A DNA stretch of 64,000 bases, taken from positions 39,239 to 103,238 of the forward strand of contig JAWKSY010000018.1 of assembly GCA_041402125.1 (NCBI GenBank), written 5' to 3'. Numbering within the stretch: the stretch's first letter is position 1; every line of letters begins with the position of its first letter. The DNA is from JAWKSY01 sp041402125. GTDB taxonomy: Bacteria > Planctomycetota > GCA-002687715 > DRQF01. The translations under genes were made by a program, and so were the position numbers. Shown here in pieces: positions 26,434 to 35,928 of this stretch. The notes beneath the pieces were generated by a model. That model had not been told where the DNA came from, searched no databases, and saw nothing but the letters and a program-made list of their open reading frames with translations.

Positions 26434-29400
26434 ACTTTCCGTCGACCGCGCCGAGGGCCCGACCTCGCGAGGAGTCCCAGACCCGGAGCCGGCCGTCGAG
26501 GCCGGAGCTCAGCAGCGCGCGACCGTCGCGGGTCCAGACGACGCCGGTGACCTTGCGACCGCCGTGCGCGTCCAGCGCCGAGACAAGATCCCAGGTCGAG
26601 GCGTCCCAGAGCCGGAGACGGCCGTCGAAGCTCGCCGCGGCGAGGCGGCGGCCGTCCGGACTGAAGGCGACGGAGACCGTCTCGCGGGCGGGGCCTCGCA
26701 GGGTCCGGCGGAGGGCGAGCGAGTCGGCGTCGAGCAGGAGGACCGGTCCTCCCGTCGTGGCGAGGGCGAGCGTGCGGCCGTCCGGCGAGAGGTCCATCCG
26801 GTTGACCACCTCCTCGCCCAGCGGGAAACGCGCGCACTCGGCGCCGGTGGCGAGGTCGAAGGCGACGAGGGCGTGCGTCGGCCCGACCTCGGACGCTTCC
26901 TCGGGAACGAGACGCTGCATGTGGGCGGCGAGGAGCCGCCTCCGCGCGGCGTCGGTCAGCACCGCCGTGTAGTTCGCGGGCACACCGAACTCGCGGATCG
27001 TCGAGCCGTCGGCGGCCGAGATCTCGAGCACGCGACCGGGGAAGGCCGCGACGAAGAGCGAGGTCTCGCCGGGGGCGACGGCGATGTCCATCGCGCGGTC
27101 GACCGCGGCGCGGAAGCGCGGCCGGAAGGCCGTCGCCCCGTCGTCGAGCACGTCCACGGCCCCCCCGGCGCCCAGGACGTAGAGACTCCGACCGGAGGGC
27201 GCGTAGGCGGAGGCGGCCGCGATCATCCTCGGGCGTGAGGCCGGCTCGCGCGAGGCGAGCTCCGGGAGATCGAACTCGCGGACGCCTCCGGCGACGTCGA
27301 TGACGGCGCAGCGGTCCCGGGTCGGATGCACGACGATCGGCCCGAAGGCGCTCGACCAGACGTCCACCGCGACGTCCGTCGCGCGATCGAAGGTGCTCCG
27401 CGACCAGATCCTCAGTTCTCCGAGGTGATCCCGTCCGGCCACCCCGATCCCGGCCGGGCTCCAGGCGATCTCGTCGACACCGCGGCGGTGGCCCTGCAGG
27501 AGTGCGCGCATCGCCCGACCGACGGGATCCCAGATCTCGATCGTGCGTTCGAAGCCCGAGGCGGCGAAGCGGCTCGAGTCCGCGCTCCAGGTCACATCGC
27601 GGTAGACCTGGTCGGGATTCCCGAGCTCGGCGATCGGCTCCAGCGTCGCGCCGTCGAGCAGACGGAGGCCACCCATGCCCGCCGCCGCGACGAGGAAGCG
27701 TCCGTCGGGACTCCAGGCGAAGCGGCGCACGCCTCCGGTCTCGATCGGGCCCCACGACCGCGTCTCCTCGACGCCCGTCTCGAGATCGATGAGGTGAAGC
27801 GTCCGGCCGGTCCGGCCGGTGCAGGCGAAGCGCCGGCCGTCGGGATGGAAGCGGAGGCCCGCGAGGGCGTAGGTCTCGCGGCGGGCCTCGAAGCGCACCT
27901 CGCCCGTGGCGACGCCGAGCCGCTCGACGTAGGACGCCCCCGAGCCGTCGTGACCCGAGACGAGGAGCGACTCCCCGTCGCGACTCCATTCGATGCGTCC
28001 GGCACGCCCGCGCGTCTTCAGTCGCGCGTCCACCCGACCGTCTCGCGGGTCGACGACGAGGATCTCGCCGCCCGCGACGGCGACGGCCAGACGGCGTCCC
28101 TCGTGATCCGAAGCCAGGGCGAGGGCGGCGACTCCGCCGGGCAGTTCGAGGTCGGGGAGATCGCGCCACCGCCCTGACTCGAATGCACTGCGTCGGACGC
28201 GCCGCGCCGCCACGGTGACGAGCATCCTTCCCTCGTCGCACCAGTCGAGGATCTTCGCGTCGGACACCTCGATGGCGCTCGAGAGCTGCCTCACGTGATC
28301 GGCGCGATCGAGGCCGCCGCGCATGAGATACCACTCGAAGCCGCGAAGGTCCTCCGCGTCGGCGCGGGGATTCCAGGTTCCGAGGAGGTCGCGCAGCGGG
28401 TCGCGGCTGCCCGGGGCGTTCAGGAGCTCGGAGGCGCGCGCCATCTCGGTCGCGTAGAGCGTCCGCCGCAGGGTGCGCCCGCGCTCCTCCGCGAGCGCGG
28501 CCTCGCGCTTCGCCTCCTCGCGGAGCGTCGACTGCCGGCGCGCGGCGAGGGGCCCGCCGATCGCCAGGGCGAGAACGAGGAGCGCGCAGCTCGCGGAGAA
28601 GAACGCGAGCACGGGCTCGCGCCGCGCCCAGAGGCCGACGCGTTCGACGCGTCCGACCGGCCGGGCCGCGATGGGCCTCCCCTCCGCCCAGGCCGCGAGG
28701 TCCTCGGCCAGCTCGCGCGCGCCGGCGAAGCGCGCGCGCGGGTCCTTCTCGAGGCACTTGAGCGTGATCGTCGCGAGATCGGCGGGGACGGTGGCGTCGA
28801 GCGATCGAGGCGACGGCGCCGGCGTCTCGATGACCTGTCGCACGAGCGAGGCCAGGCTGTCGGCGCGAAAGGGCGGCCGTCCGGTGAGGATCTCGAAGAG
28901 GATGACGCCGAGCGAGTAGACGTCGGACGCCACCGTGAGACGCGCCCCGTCGCCGCGCGCCTGCTCCGGGGACATCGCGTGCGGCGTGCCGACGATCTGT
29001 CCCGTCATCGTCAATCCGTTGTCGGCGCCGATGCGCGTCGCGAGTCCGAAGTCCGCGACGTAGGGCGTGCCGTCCTCGTCGAGGAGGACGTTCGAGAGCT
29101 TGAGATCGCGGTGGAGGATGCCCGAGTCGTGCGCCGCCTGGACGGCTCGGGCCACCCGGGCCAGGAGTCGCACGGCGGCGGGGCGATCGGCCCGGATCTC
29201 CGCGAGCCGCGAGGCGAGACTGCCGCCCGCGAGGTAGCGCATCGCGATGTAGGGTTGCCCCGCGAGCTCGCCGACCTCGAGCACGGGAACGATGTTCGGA
29301 TGCTCGAGTCGGGCGGCCGCTTCGGCCTCGACCCGGAACCGGAGCCGAGCGGCCTCGTCCCCGCGGAAGTCGAGCCGAAGGGTCTTCAGCGCGACCTCGC

Positions 29401-29761
29401 GCCCGAGCTGGAGGTGCCGCGCGCGATAGACGACGCCCATCCCGCCGCGACCGAGCTCGCCGAGGAGCTCGAAGCGCTCGGCGGAGTCCCATCCCGACGC
29501 CGGGCCGGGGCCGGCGGCGACGCCGCCGCCGGGATCGGTCGAGATCTCGCGGGGCGCGGCGCGCACGGAGCTCGGGCGGCGCCCGTAGTCGTCCTCGAGC
29601 TCGACGAGATGGCGGATGAGGAACTCGCGCTCCTCGCGTGTCCAGTCGGCGGGCACGTATCCGGGCGCCGAGGGCGTGCGCCCCGCGGCGAGCTCGTCCT
29701 CGAAGCGCTCGCAGATGGGGTCGATGAGTCGCAGCAGGCGCTCGAGTTCGCTCCGCGCCAT
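26417..29761 (-). CDS. Ser/Thr protein kinase with C-terminal WD40 repeats
   Basis: A 1114-residue kinase. Residues 1-90 are a helical N-terminal region. The kinase domain (~95-365) has GELGRGGMGVV, ATP lysine K126, HRDLKLSN with D219 and DFG with D237. A single transmembrane helix lies at about 395-415. The C-terminal ~600 residues are WD40-like beta-propeller repeats (recurring WSPDGR, FSPDGRRLA). The propeller is predicted to be on the opposite side of the membrane from the kinase, or to follow a re-entrant anchor. The gene starts 4 bp after an ECF sigma gene, a standard planctomycete pairing. Its last residues (KFSSGD) and stop are encoded by repeat unit B. Confidence 0.92.
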   Translation of the reverse strand: MARSELERLLRLIDPICERFEDELAAGRTPSAPGYVPADWTREEREFLIRHLVELEDDYGRRPSSVRAAPREISTDPGGGVAAGPGPASGWDSAERFELLGELGRGGMGVVYRARHLQLGREVALKTLRLDFRGDEAARLRFRVEAEAAARLEHPNIVPVLEVGELAGQPYIAMRYLAGGSLASRLAEIRADRPAAVRLLARVARAVQAAHDSGILHRDLKLSNVLLDEDGTPYVADFGLATRIGADNGLTMTGQIVGTPHAMSPEQARGDGARLTVASDVYSLGVILFEILTGRPPFRADSLASLVRQVIETPAPSPRSLDATVPADLATITLKCLEKDPRARFAGARELAEDLAAWAEGRPIAARPVGRVERVGLWARREPVLAFFSASCALLVLALAIGGPLAARRQSTLREEAKREAALAEERGRTLRRTLYATEMARASELLNAPGSRDPLRDLLGTWNPRADAEDLRGFEWYLMRGGLDRADHVRQLSSAIEVSDAKILDWCDEGRMLVTVAARRVRRSAFESGRWRDLPDLELPGGVAALALASDHEGRRLAVAVAGGEILVVDPRDGRVDARLKTRGRAGRIEWSRDGESLLVSGHDGSGASYVERLGVATGEVRFEARRETYALAGLRFHPDGRRFACTGRTGRTLHLIDLETGVEETRSWGPIETGGVRRFAWSPDGRFLVAAAGMGGLRLLDGATLEPIAELGNPDQVYRDVTWSADSSRFAASGFERTIEIWDPVGRAMRALLQGHRRGVDEIAWSPAGIGVAGRDHLGELRIWSRSTFDRATDVAVDVWSSAFGPIVVHPTRDRCAVIDVAGGVREFDLPELASREPASRPRMIAAASAYAPSGRSLYVLGAGGAVDVLDDGATAFRPRFRAAVDRAMDIAVAPGETSLFVAAFPGRVLEISAADGSTIREFGVPANYTAVLTDAARRRLLAAHMQRLVPEEASEVGPTHALVAFDLATGAECARFPLGEEVVNRMDLSPDGRTLALATTGGPVLLLDADSLALRRTLRGPARETVSVAFSPDGRRLAAASFDGRLRLWDASTWDLVSALDAHGGRKVTGVVWTRDGRALLSSGLDGRLRVWDSSRGRALGAVDGKFSSGD

Positions 29762-29765
29762 CCGA

Positions 29766-30347
29766 TCAGCCCGCCTGTCGCCAGGACTCGCGGATGATCA
29801 TGAGATGGCGCTCCACCGTGCGGACCGAGCGCCCGACGCGCTCCGCGATCTCCTCGTTCGAGTAGCCCTCGAGCTTGAGCAGCGCGAGCTCGCGGAAGCG
29901 GGGCTCGAGCCCCTCGAGGAGCTCGCCGCAGGTCGCGCCGAGGTCGTCGAGATAGGCGGCATCGATCTCACCGGCGACGACGCGGTCGATCCCGAAGGCG
30001 AGACTGGGCGAGGCCCCCACCGCCGACTCGCCGAGTTGCCGCCGGACCTGCGCGGCGCGATGGGCGCTCGCCGCCTTCCGCGAACCGATGACGACCAGGA
30101 GCTGCCAGAGGTCCTCGCGGGAGTCGAGCCGCGCGAAACGACCCTCGCGCGCGCCGAGACAGAGCGCGTTGATCGCGCTGATCGCGAGGTCCTCGCCGTC
30201 CACCATGCGCTGTCCCGGCGCGACCCGGCGTTCGAGCTGCCGGCGGAGCCGCTCGAAGAACCGGTCCCAGAGCGCCTGGGCGGCCCGGGGGTCGCCGAGC
30301 TTCAGATCGACGATCCACTCGGTGACGGACTTGACGGACTGGGACAT
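29766..30347 (-). CDS. ECF-type RNA polymerase sigma factor (kinase-associated)
   Basis: A 193-residue sigma factor. Region 2 (DPRAAQALWDRFFERL ... EDLAISAINALC) and region 4 (LEGYSNEEIAERVGRSVRTVERHL) are both recognisable. The start was set at MSQSVKSV, which gives the N-terminal length usual for this type; an in-frame extension to 30524 is possible but compositionally poor. The WD40-kinase gene follows after 4 bp, so the pair is an operon. In such pairs the kinase is thought to control the sigma factor in place of an anti-sigma; that is an inference here. Confidence 0.88.
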   Translation of the reverse strand: MSQSVKSVTEWIVDLKLGDPRAAQALWDRFFERLRRQLERRVAPGQRMVDGEDLAISAINALCLGAREGRFARLDSREDLWQLLVVIGSRKAASAHRAAQVRRQLGESAVGASPSLAFGIDRVVAGEIDAAYLDDLGATCGELLEGLEPRFRELALLKLEGYSNEEIAERVGRSVRTVERHLMIIRESWRQAG

Positions 30348-30568
30348 CGGGTCGGGGCTCGGGACGTGGCGGCGGAGCAGCGGGAGCGGATCCCACGCGA
30401 GCCCCGAGGATATCCGAAGCCGACTCGGGGGCCGCGACCATCGATTGCCCACTCGCCCCGGGTTTTTTCTCGGATCGGGTGGCGGGTCGCGGCCCCGCCC
30501 CGCGAGAGGGCGGGAGAGAAGCACCCCGGCGCCGCCGTCCGGCGCCGCCCCGAACCGGAGATCAGTCG

Positions 30569-32223
30569 ATGCAACGCTCCTTCTTTCTGGCGCTTAGCGC
30601 CATCCTCGCCCTTTCCTGCGGCCTCGCGGCCCAGGTCGAGATCCCCCTCGTCAACGGCGGCTTCGAGCAGCCGACGCTGCCGGCGAACGACCTCATCACC
30701 GTCCCGACGCCCGGCTGGGCGCACGTCGGGGCCGCCGGGGCCGTCCGTCCCCAGCTCGGCTTCGACGGCTACGTCCCGCGCGGCCGCCAGACGGCCGGCC
30801 TGCAGGCCGGCACCTGCTTTCGCAGACCGTCGTCACCCCGGTGACGCCCGGCAAGTCCTACACCCTGAGCTTCGTCATCGGTCGCCTCGCCGGCGCCGTC
30901 AACCCGAACCTGAACGTCAGGATCCTCGTCGACGGGGTCCTCGGGGCGAGCTGGGAGAACATCGAGGACGTCGCCCAGGGCGGACAGGAGCGTCGCCAGG
31001 TCACCTACACGCACCCCGTGACCTCGCTTCCCGGCAGCAGCCTCGACATCGTGTTCGACAACACGGCCTTCGGAGCCTTCTACGTCACCGTCGACGACGT
31101 CCACCTCCACGAGACCGACGGCTTCACGAGCATTTCCGACAACTTCCTTTCCGGCTTCGAGCCCCACACCGCCGGCATGAGCCTCGGCGGCGCGAACTTC
31201 TTCGAGGGCTGGGAGGCCGACATGACCTCGGCCGCGTCGACCCTCGTCCTGCCCGACGGGGCCAACGTGACCGGTCCGCAGATGGGCCTGCCGACGCAGG
31301 GATCCCAGTGGGCCGAACTCTCCAACCTCGGCACGGGCGCGGCCTCCGTGACCCCGGAGGCGATCACCTACCTGGTCTTCTACGCCGAGTCGAAGCACAT
31401 CACCTTCGACTGGAACTTCGGCACCTCGGAAGGGATCAACGACCCGACCTACATCGACACCGCGCGCTGCGGGCTCTACGACTTCTCGAACATCGCGGTG
31501 AACCCCGTGCTCCAGTTCGAGACGCCCCTCGCCTCGACGGCTGACGTCAACCTGCCCTGGGTCGCGAGCGCGTCGAGCTCCGGCCACGGCTTCAACTTCG
31601 CGAACGAGCTCAGCGCGCTCCAGACCACGACGATCACGATCCCGGACGCCCTCGTCGGCAAGCGCTGCGTGCTCCAGTTCAACGTCGTGAACGGCGCGGA
31701 TTCGAGCTTCGCTTCCTCGCTGATGGTCGACAACGTCCGCTTCGAGCGCGCGGTCTTCCGCCCCGGCACGGGGGAGGGCTTCAACATCGCCACCGGTTGC
31801 GTCGACTCCGTCAGCGGAGGCCTCAACGACTGGGGCGAGCTGAGCGGCGGCCCGGGCAACGACCGCAAGTACGCCGAGCTCTTCGACACCGTGCAGGTGG
31901 CCTGGTACGACGACTCGATGACCTTCGTGAACTACCCGGTCGTCCTGCTCGCGGAGATCCTCCCCACGGACGTCTACCCGGCCGGATTCCCCGCCTTCGG
32001 CTTCCACCTGAGCGTCGGAAACTCCTTCATCCTCGAGAACGGCCTCGAGCCCTCGATTCTCGGGCCTCTCGCCTGGGTGACGCCGACTCCGCAGGTGCGG
32101 AACTACTTCCTCCCGCTGGGCCTCGGCGGCAAGACCGTCCTGCTCCAGGCGGTCTGCGCCGCGGGCATCGCCGCGAACGGCGCCATCGCGACCTCGGACC
32201 GGCACGAGATCGTGCTGCCCTGA
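30569..32223 (+). pseudogene. Secreted surface protein gene with a frameshift near 30818
   Basis: The N-terminal frame (30569 on) encodes a signal peptide (MQRSFFLALSAILALSCGLAAQ) and a beta-rich start with NGGFEQP. After GLQAGT it runs into a stop at 30844. The continuation is in another frame from about 30820 (LSQTVVTPVTPGKSYTLSF) to 32223. The change is equivalent to one missing base, and together the parts make a ~551-residue secreted protein. The C-terminal ~155 residues, from RPGTGEG, are related to the ends of the two FG-GAP proteins at 52720 and 54506. No slippery sequence is seen at the junction, so a sequencing error or recent mutation is likelier than programmed frameshifting. Confidence 0.75.
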
Positions 32224-32239
32224 CGCCGCGGTGATCGAG

Positions 32240-32279
32240 GAGAAGGGGCGGCCGGGCCCGGGCCCGTCCGCCCCTTCTC
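32240..32279 (+). terminator. Rho-independent terminator
   Basis: GAGAAGGGGCGG at 32240-32251 pairs with CCGCCCCTTCTC at 32268-32279. The GC-rich loop is itself partly self-complementary, and GCTTAAC follows. It lies 17 bp after the stop of the frameshifted surface-protein gene. Confidence 0.65.
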
Positions 32280-32310
32280 GCTTAACGTCGACCCCACGCT
32301 CGATTCCGGA

Positions 32311-32445
32311 GATGCACGTACGGTGCCAGTCACCCGATGTGCATCCCATCGAACCGCTTCTCGACCTCGAGGCATCATGCGAGGGGATGCACATCGGGTG
32401 ACTGGCACCGTACGTGCATCGGGTGACGGGCACCGCACGTGCATC
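32311..32445. repeat. Palindromic repeat cluster C (37-bp inverted repeat plus half-unit)
   Basis: Positions 32311-32347 and 32384-32420 are perfect 37-bp inverted copies with a 36-bp spacer. The core is ACGGTGCCAGTCACC and the outer arms are GATGCACGTA. A degenerate half-unit (GGGTGACGGGCACCGCACG) occupies 32421-32445. Geometry is the same as cluster A, but the arm bases differ in compensating pairs. Confidence 0.8.
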
Positions 32446-32459
32446 TTTCCGCGCGAGCG

Positions 32460-35400
32460 CTACCGGTTCGGGATGCGCACCGTGACGGTCGTTCCGGTGA
32501 CGTCGTCCTTGCGGGCGAACTTCGTCCGATCGGACGAGATCGCCTCGAGGACGTAGCTCTTCCCCGCGACGAGGGTCATCGCGAAGCGACCGTCCTCGTC
32601 CGTGATTGCCCGGTAGTGCTCCTCGCCGTCCAGCCTCGCCGTGACGGCGAACTTCACCGCGGGCGAACCGTCCTCCAGCTCGACCCGACCCGTCAGGCGG
32701 CGCGCCGGACGCAGCGCGAGCCGCACGGTCTGATCGGCGGGCGTCACCTTCAGGGTCTCGGAGGGGTAGTGCTCCTCGGCCCTCTCGCCGGCGAGACGCG
32801 CGGAGAGATTGAAGGCGATCGGTCGGAGTTCCCGGAAGCTCACGCTTCCCTCCTCGTCCGCGACGAAGGTGCGATACTCGCCGTGCGGCGCCCCGTGGAC
32901 CTCGGCCCCGGGCACCGGCCGTCCCTCGGGGTCGACGACGATCACGCGCAGACTCTTGTCGCCGACGGCGCGCTCGGCGCGGAGGACGAGTCCGCTCGCC
33001 GGGGCGGCCACGCCCTCGAGCTTCCCCACGTACTCGCTCGCGACCATCGTGAACATCCCCGGCGCCATCGCCTCGCTGTGCTGGCCGGTGAGTTCGAGGA
33101 TCGCCGGTCGGCCGGCGGGCCCGTCGATCGCGAAGGTGCCGTCGAAGTGCGACATCGCGGTCTCGATGCGACCGCCCTCGAAGCGCACCTCGATCTCGAA
33201 GCCCGCGAGCGCCTCGTCATCGGGCCCGATGACCCGGCCCTCGAGCCGGACCTCCCGCTCGACGACGATCCGCACCTCGCCGTCGATCTCGGCCGGGACC
33301 CCCGTCGTCGGTCGGTACCCCGAGAAGGCGCCGCCGGCCGTGAAGGTGAGTTCGCCCCCGGGGACTCCCGCGAACGCGACGCGTCCCTTCGCATCGGTGC
33401 GCGACGAGACCGCGACCACTCGCCCGTTGAGGAGCGAGACGGGAAGGTCCTTCACCGGTGCCCCGGAGGCGTCGACGACGAGGGCCGCGACCCCGCGGCG
33501 GGGCGCGAGCACGATCTCGACCTCGGCCGGGTCGGCCTCCTCGATCACGATCTCGCGGACGACGCGCTCGCCGCCACGTCGCGTCACCACGAGTTCGAAG
33601 CTCCCCGCCGGGAGATCGGTGAAGACGAAGCGGCCGAGATCGTCGGGACGACGATCCTCGTGGCCGCCGTAGAACTCCTCGGCGGGTCCGGCTCCGACCG
33701 GTCGGCGCGCCGCGCGGTCCGCGTTGGCTCCGACGAGGCGGACGCGCGCGTCCGCCGCCGGCGTCCCTTCGGTGTCGACGATCCGGCCGGAGAGGACGAA
33801 GCCGGGAACGAGACGGACCTCACCGATCTCGATCACGCCCGGACCCTCCGGACGGGGGTCGAGGTCGAGATGTCGACGACCGCGGCCCTCCGCCTCGAAG
33901 ATCAACACGTGCGGGGTTCGCCGCGAGACGTCGCGCAGCTCGAACTCGCCGCGCGCGTCGCTCACGGCCGCGCCCGGGTCGACGAACTGCGACATGCCGG
34001 CGAGGTTCGAGCCGATCATGGACACGCGCACGCCGGCGAGCGCCCTCCCTTCGCCGTCGACGCAGCGCCCGCGCACGGTGTCGCCGGGTCGCAGGATCAC
34101 GTCACACTCGCGCACGCCCGGCCCGAGATCCACCTGCTCGAGCGCGAAGCCGGGGGCGACGACCTTGAGCGTGCAGATCGTCCGGTCGTCACGAGGACCG
34201 CCGGGGCACACGAAGTAGCCCTCACCGTCGGTCTCCGTCCCCTCTCCGCTCCAGTTGACGCGGACGAGCGCTCCCGTCACGGGGGCGCCCGACTCGTCGC
34301 GCACGGAGCCGCGGATCTCGGCGCCGCGCGGGAGGACGACGTCCTGCGTCTGGACCCCACCGGGCGCGACCTCCAGCGCGACGGACGCGAAGGGCGTCGG
34401 CGTGCACGCGACGTGGCGCGACATCACCCGGTAGGCGCCCGGCGCGAGCTGGTCGAAGACGACCTCGCCGTCCGCGCCCGTGCGCCCCTCGCGCCGGTCG
34501 ATCCCCTCGCCGTTCTCGTCCTCGCGCCAGAGGCGGACCGTCGCCCGCTCGAGAGGCTCACCGGCATCGTCCCGCACGCGCACGCGCAGGCTGCGCTCGG
34601 GATGCAGCACGATCTCGACGCGCTCGCCGGCGACGCGCCGCCCGAAGCGCCGGCGCGAGTAGTCGGGGTGACTCACCTCGAGCTCCACCACGTCGCCCCG
34701 CTCGTGGCGCAGGACGAAGGTCCCGTCCGCGGCGGTGCTCGTCGTCTCGCCCTCGCGCGCCTCGCCGGAGCGGGGACTCAGGACGCCCAGCCGGCTCCAG
34801 GGAAAGGCGCGCGTCGTGACGGCGGCGCCGGGGATCGGGCGGCCCTCGGGGTCGACGACGCGACCGAAGACGTCGCGGAGCCGGTCCACGCCGGGATCCC
34901 GGACCTCGTCGGGCTCGGGCGTCCGGTCCTCCACGGGCACCGTGCCGCCCGCCGCCCGACGGGCCTCGAGGCCCGGCTCCTCGGTCCCGGCGACGGCGGC
35001 GCCGCCATCGCCCAGGCGATCGCGATCCTCGCTCCGCCCGACGACCCACCAGATCGAGCCCAGGGTCAGGACTCCGACGACCACCCCGATCAGGACCTTC
35101 TTCACGGCCATCCATCCTCCGAGTTCCAGGGCGTGATCGGCGACGAGACCGCCGACGACCGCGAGCGAGCGACGCCCGCGGCGATCGCGCTCGAGGCGAC
35201 GCCGCAGTGCGAGGAGAGCGGTCTCGAGGCGGTGCCGCACCGTGCGCCGGGGAAGGCCGAGGCGCTCCGCGATCCGCGTGGGACCCAGCTCCTCGAAGAA
35301 GCGGAGGCGCACGACCTCGTAGAGTTCCGACGGCAGCGTCGTCAGCGCCTCCGTCACCGCCCGGACCGCCTCGCGGTGCTCGATCGCCGTGAAGACGGAG

Positions 35401-35666
35401 GGCGTCGCCTCGAGCGTCGAGGCCCGGCGTTCCCGCGCCTCGCGTCTCAGGTCGCGGCGCCGCCCCTCGGCGACGCGATTGCGCAGGACGCGCCTCCACC
35501 AGGCGCCGCGCGCGGCCTCGTCGCGAGGTCCGTCCTCGAGGCCCGCGAGAAGACAGTCCTGCACGAGATCGTCGGCCTCGTCCGGCCGCACCGCCGCCCG
35601 GGCGAGCCGCCGCAGGAAGGCGGCGTGGCGCTCGAAGTCACGTTCGGGTTCGCGGCCGTCGCTCAT
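32460..35666 (-). CDS. Sigma factor fused through a transmembrane helix to carboxypeptidase-regulatory-like domains
   Basis: A 1068-residue fusion. Residues ~10-75 are ECF sigma region 2 (HAAFLRRLARAAVRPDEADDL). Residues ~105-158 are region 4 (LPSELYEVVRLRFFEELGPT, IAERLGLPRRTVRHRL). A transmembrane helix (about 190-209, VLIGVVVGVLTLGSIWWVVG) follows. The remaining ~800 residues are tandem carboxypeptidase-regulatory-like beta-sandwich repeats, marked by G-R-V-x-D-x-x-G-x-P-x-x-G-A-x-V phrases. The sigma part should be cytoplasmic and the repeats outside. The start was set at MSDGREPE, preceded by GAGG six bases upstream. It is divergent from the ethylene-receptor-like operon. A similar fusion lies at 38442. 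Confidence 0.85.
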   Translation of the reverse strand: MSDGREPERDFERHAAFLRRLARAAVRPDEADDLVQDCLLAGLEDGPRDEAARGAWWRRVLRNRVAEGRRRDLRREARERRASTLEATPSVFTAIEHREAVRAVTEALTTLPSELYEVVRLRFFEELGPTRIAERLGLPRRTVRHRLETALLALRRRLERDRRGRRSLAVVGGLVADHALELGGWMAVKKVLIGVVVGVLTLGSIWWVVGRSEDRDRLGDGGAAVAGTEEPGLEARRAAGGTVPVEDRTPEPDEVRDPGVDRLRDVFGRVVDPEGRPIPGAAVTTRAFPWSRLGVLSPRSGEAREGETTSTAADGTFVLRHERGDVVELEVSHPDYSRRRFGRRVAGERVEIVLHPERSLRVRVRDDAGEPLERATVRLWREDENGEGIDRREGRTGADGEVVFDQLAPGAYRVMSRHVACTPTPFASVALEVAPGGVQTQDVVLPRGAEIRGSVRDESGAPVTGALVRVNWSGEGTETDGEGYFVCPGGPRDDRTICTLKVVAPGFALEQVDLGPGVRECDVILRPGDTVRGRCVDGEGRALAGVRVSMIGSNLAGMSQFVDPGAAVSDARGEFELRDVSRRTPHVLIFEAEGRGRRHLDLDPRPEGPGVIEIGEVRLVPGFVLSGRIVDTEGTPAADARVRLVGANADRAARRPVGAGPAEEFYGGHEDRRPDDLGRFVFTDLPAGSFELVVTRRGGERVVREIVIEEADPAEVEIVLAPRRGVAALVVDASGAPVKDLPVSLLNGRVVAVSSRTDAKGRVAFAGVPGGELTFTAGGAFSGYRPTTGVPAEIDGEVRIVVEREVRLEGRVIGPDDEALAGFEIEVRFEGGRIETAMSHFDGTFAIDGPAGRPAILELTGQHSEAMAPGMFTMVASEYVGKLEGVAAPASGLVLRAERAVGDKSLRVIVVDPEGRPVPGAEVHGAPHGEYRTFVADEEGSVSFRELRPIAFNLSARLAGERAEEHYPSETLKVTPADQTVRLALRPARRLTGRVELEDGSPAVKFAVTARLDGEEHYRAITDEDGRFAMTLVAGKSYVLEAISSDRTKFARKDDVTGTTVTVRIPNR

Positions 35667-35928
35667 CGTCGTCCTCACGGTCTCCAGGCCCCACGATGCC
35701 GCCGAAGCCGGAGCGGCCGGGAAAATCCCGGGCCGGAGGCGCCCGTTCGGCGCCCGTCAAGCGACGGGCATCGCGCGCGCATTCTTCGAAGCGCCATCTT
35801 CACACTCGGAAGATCCTCCGGGCGCGAGAGTTTCGGCGATTTCTTGCGTCGTCCGGAAGAGGACGGGACTCTGGCGTAGGGAAGCTCCCCGACGAAGCGC
35901 GCGACGCGAGAATCGTTCGAAGCACGAG

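Noticed and set aside
30842..30844. TGA in the surface-protein gene at 30569 as selenocysteine
   Set aside because: Protein similarity continues in a different frame before this codon, so a frameshift and not read-through explains the break.
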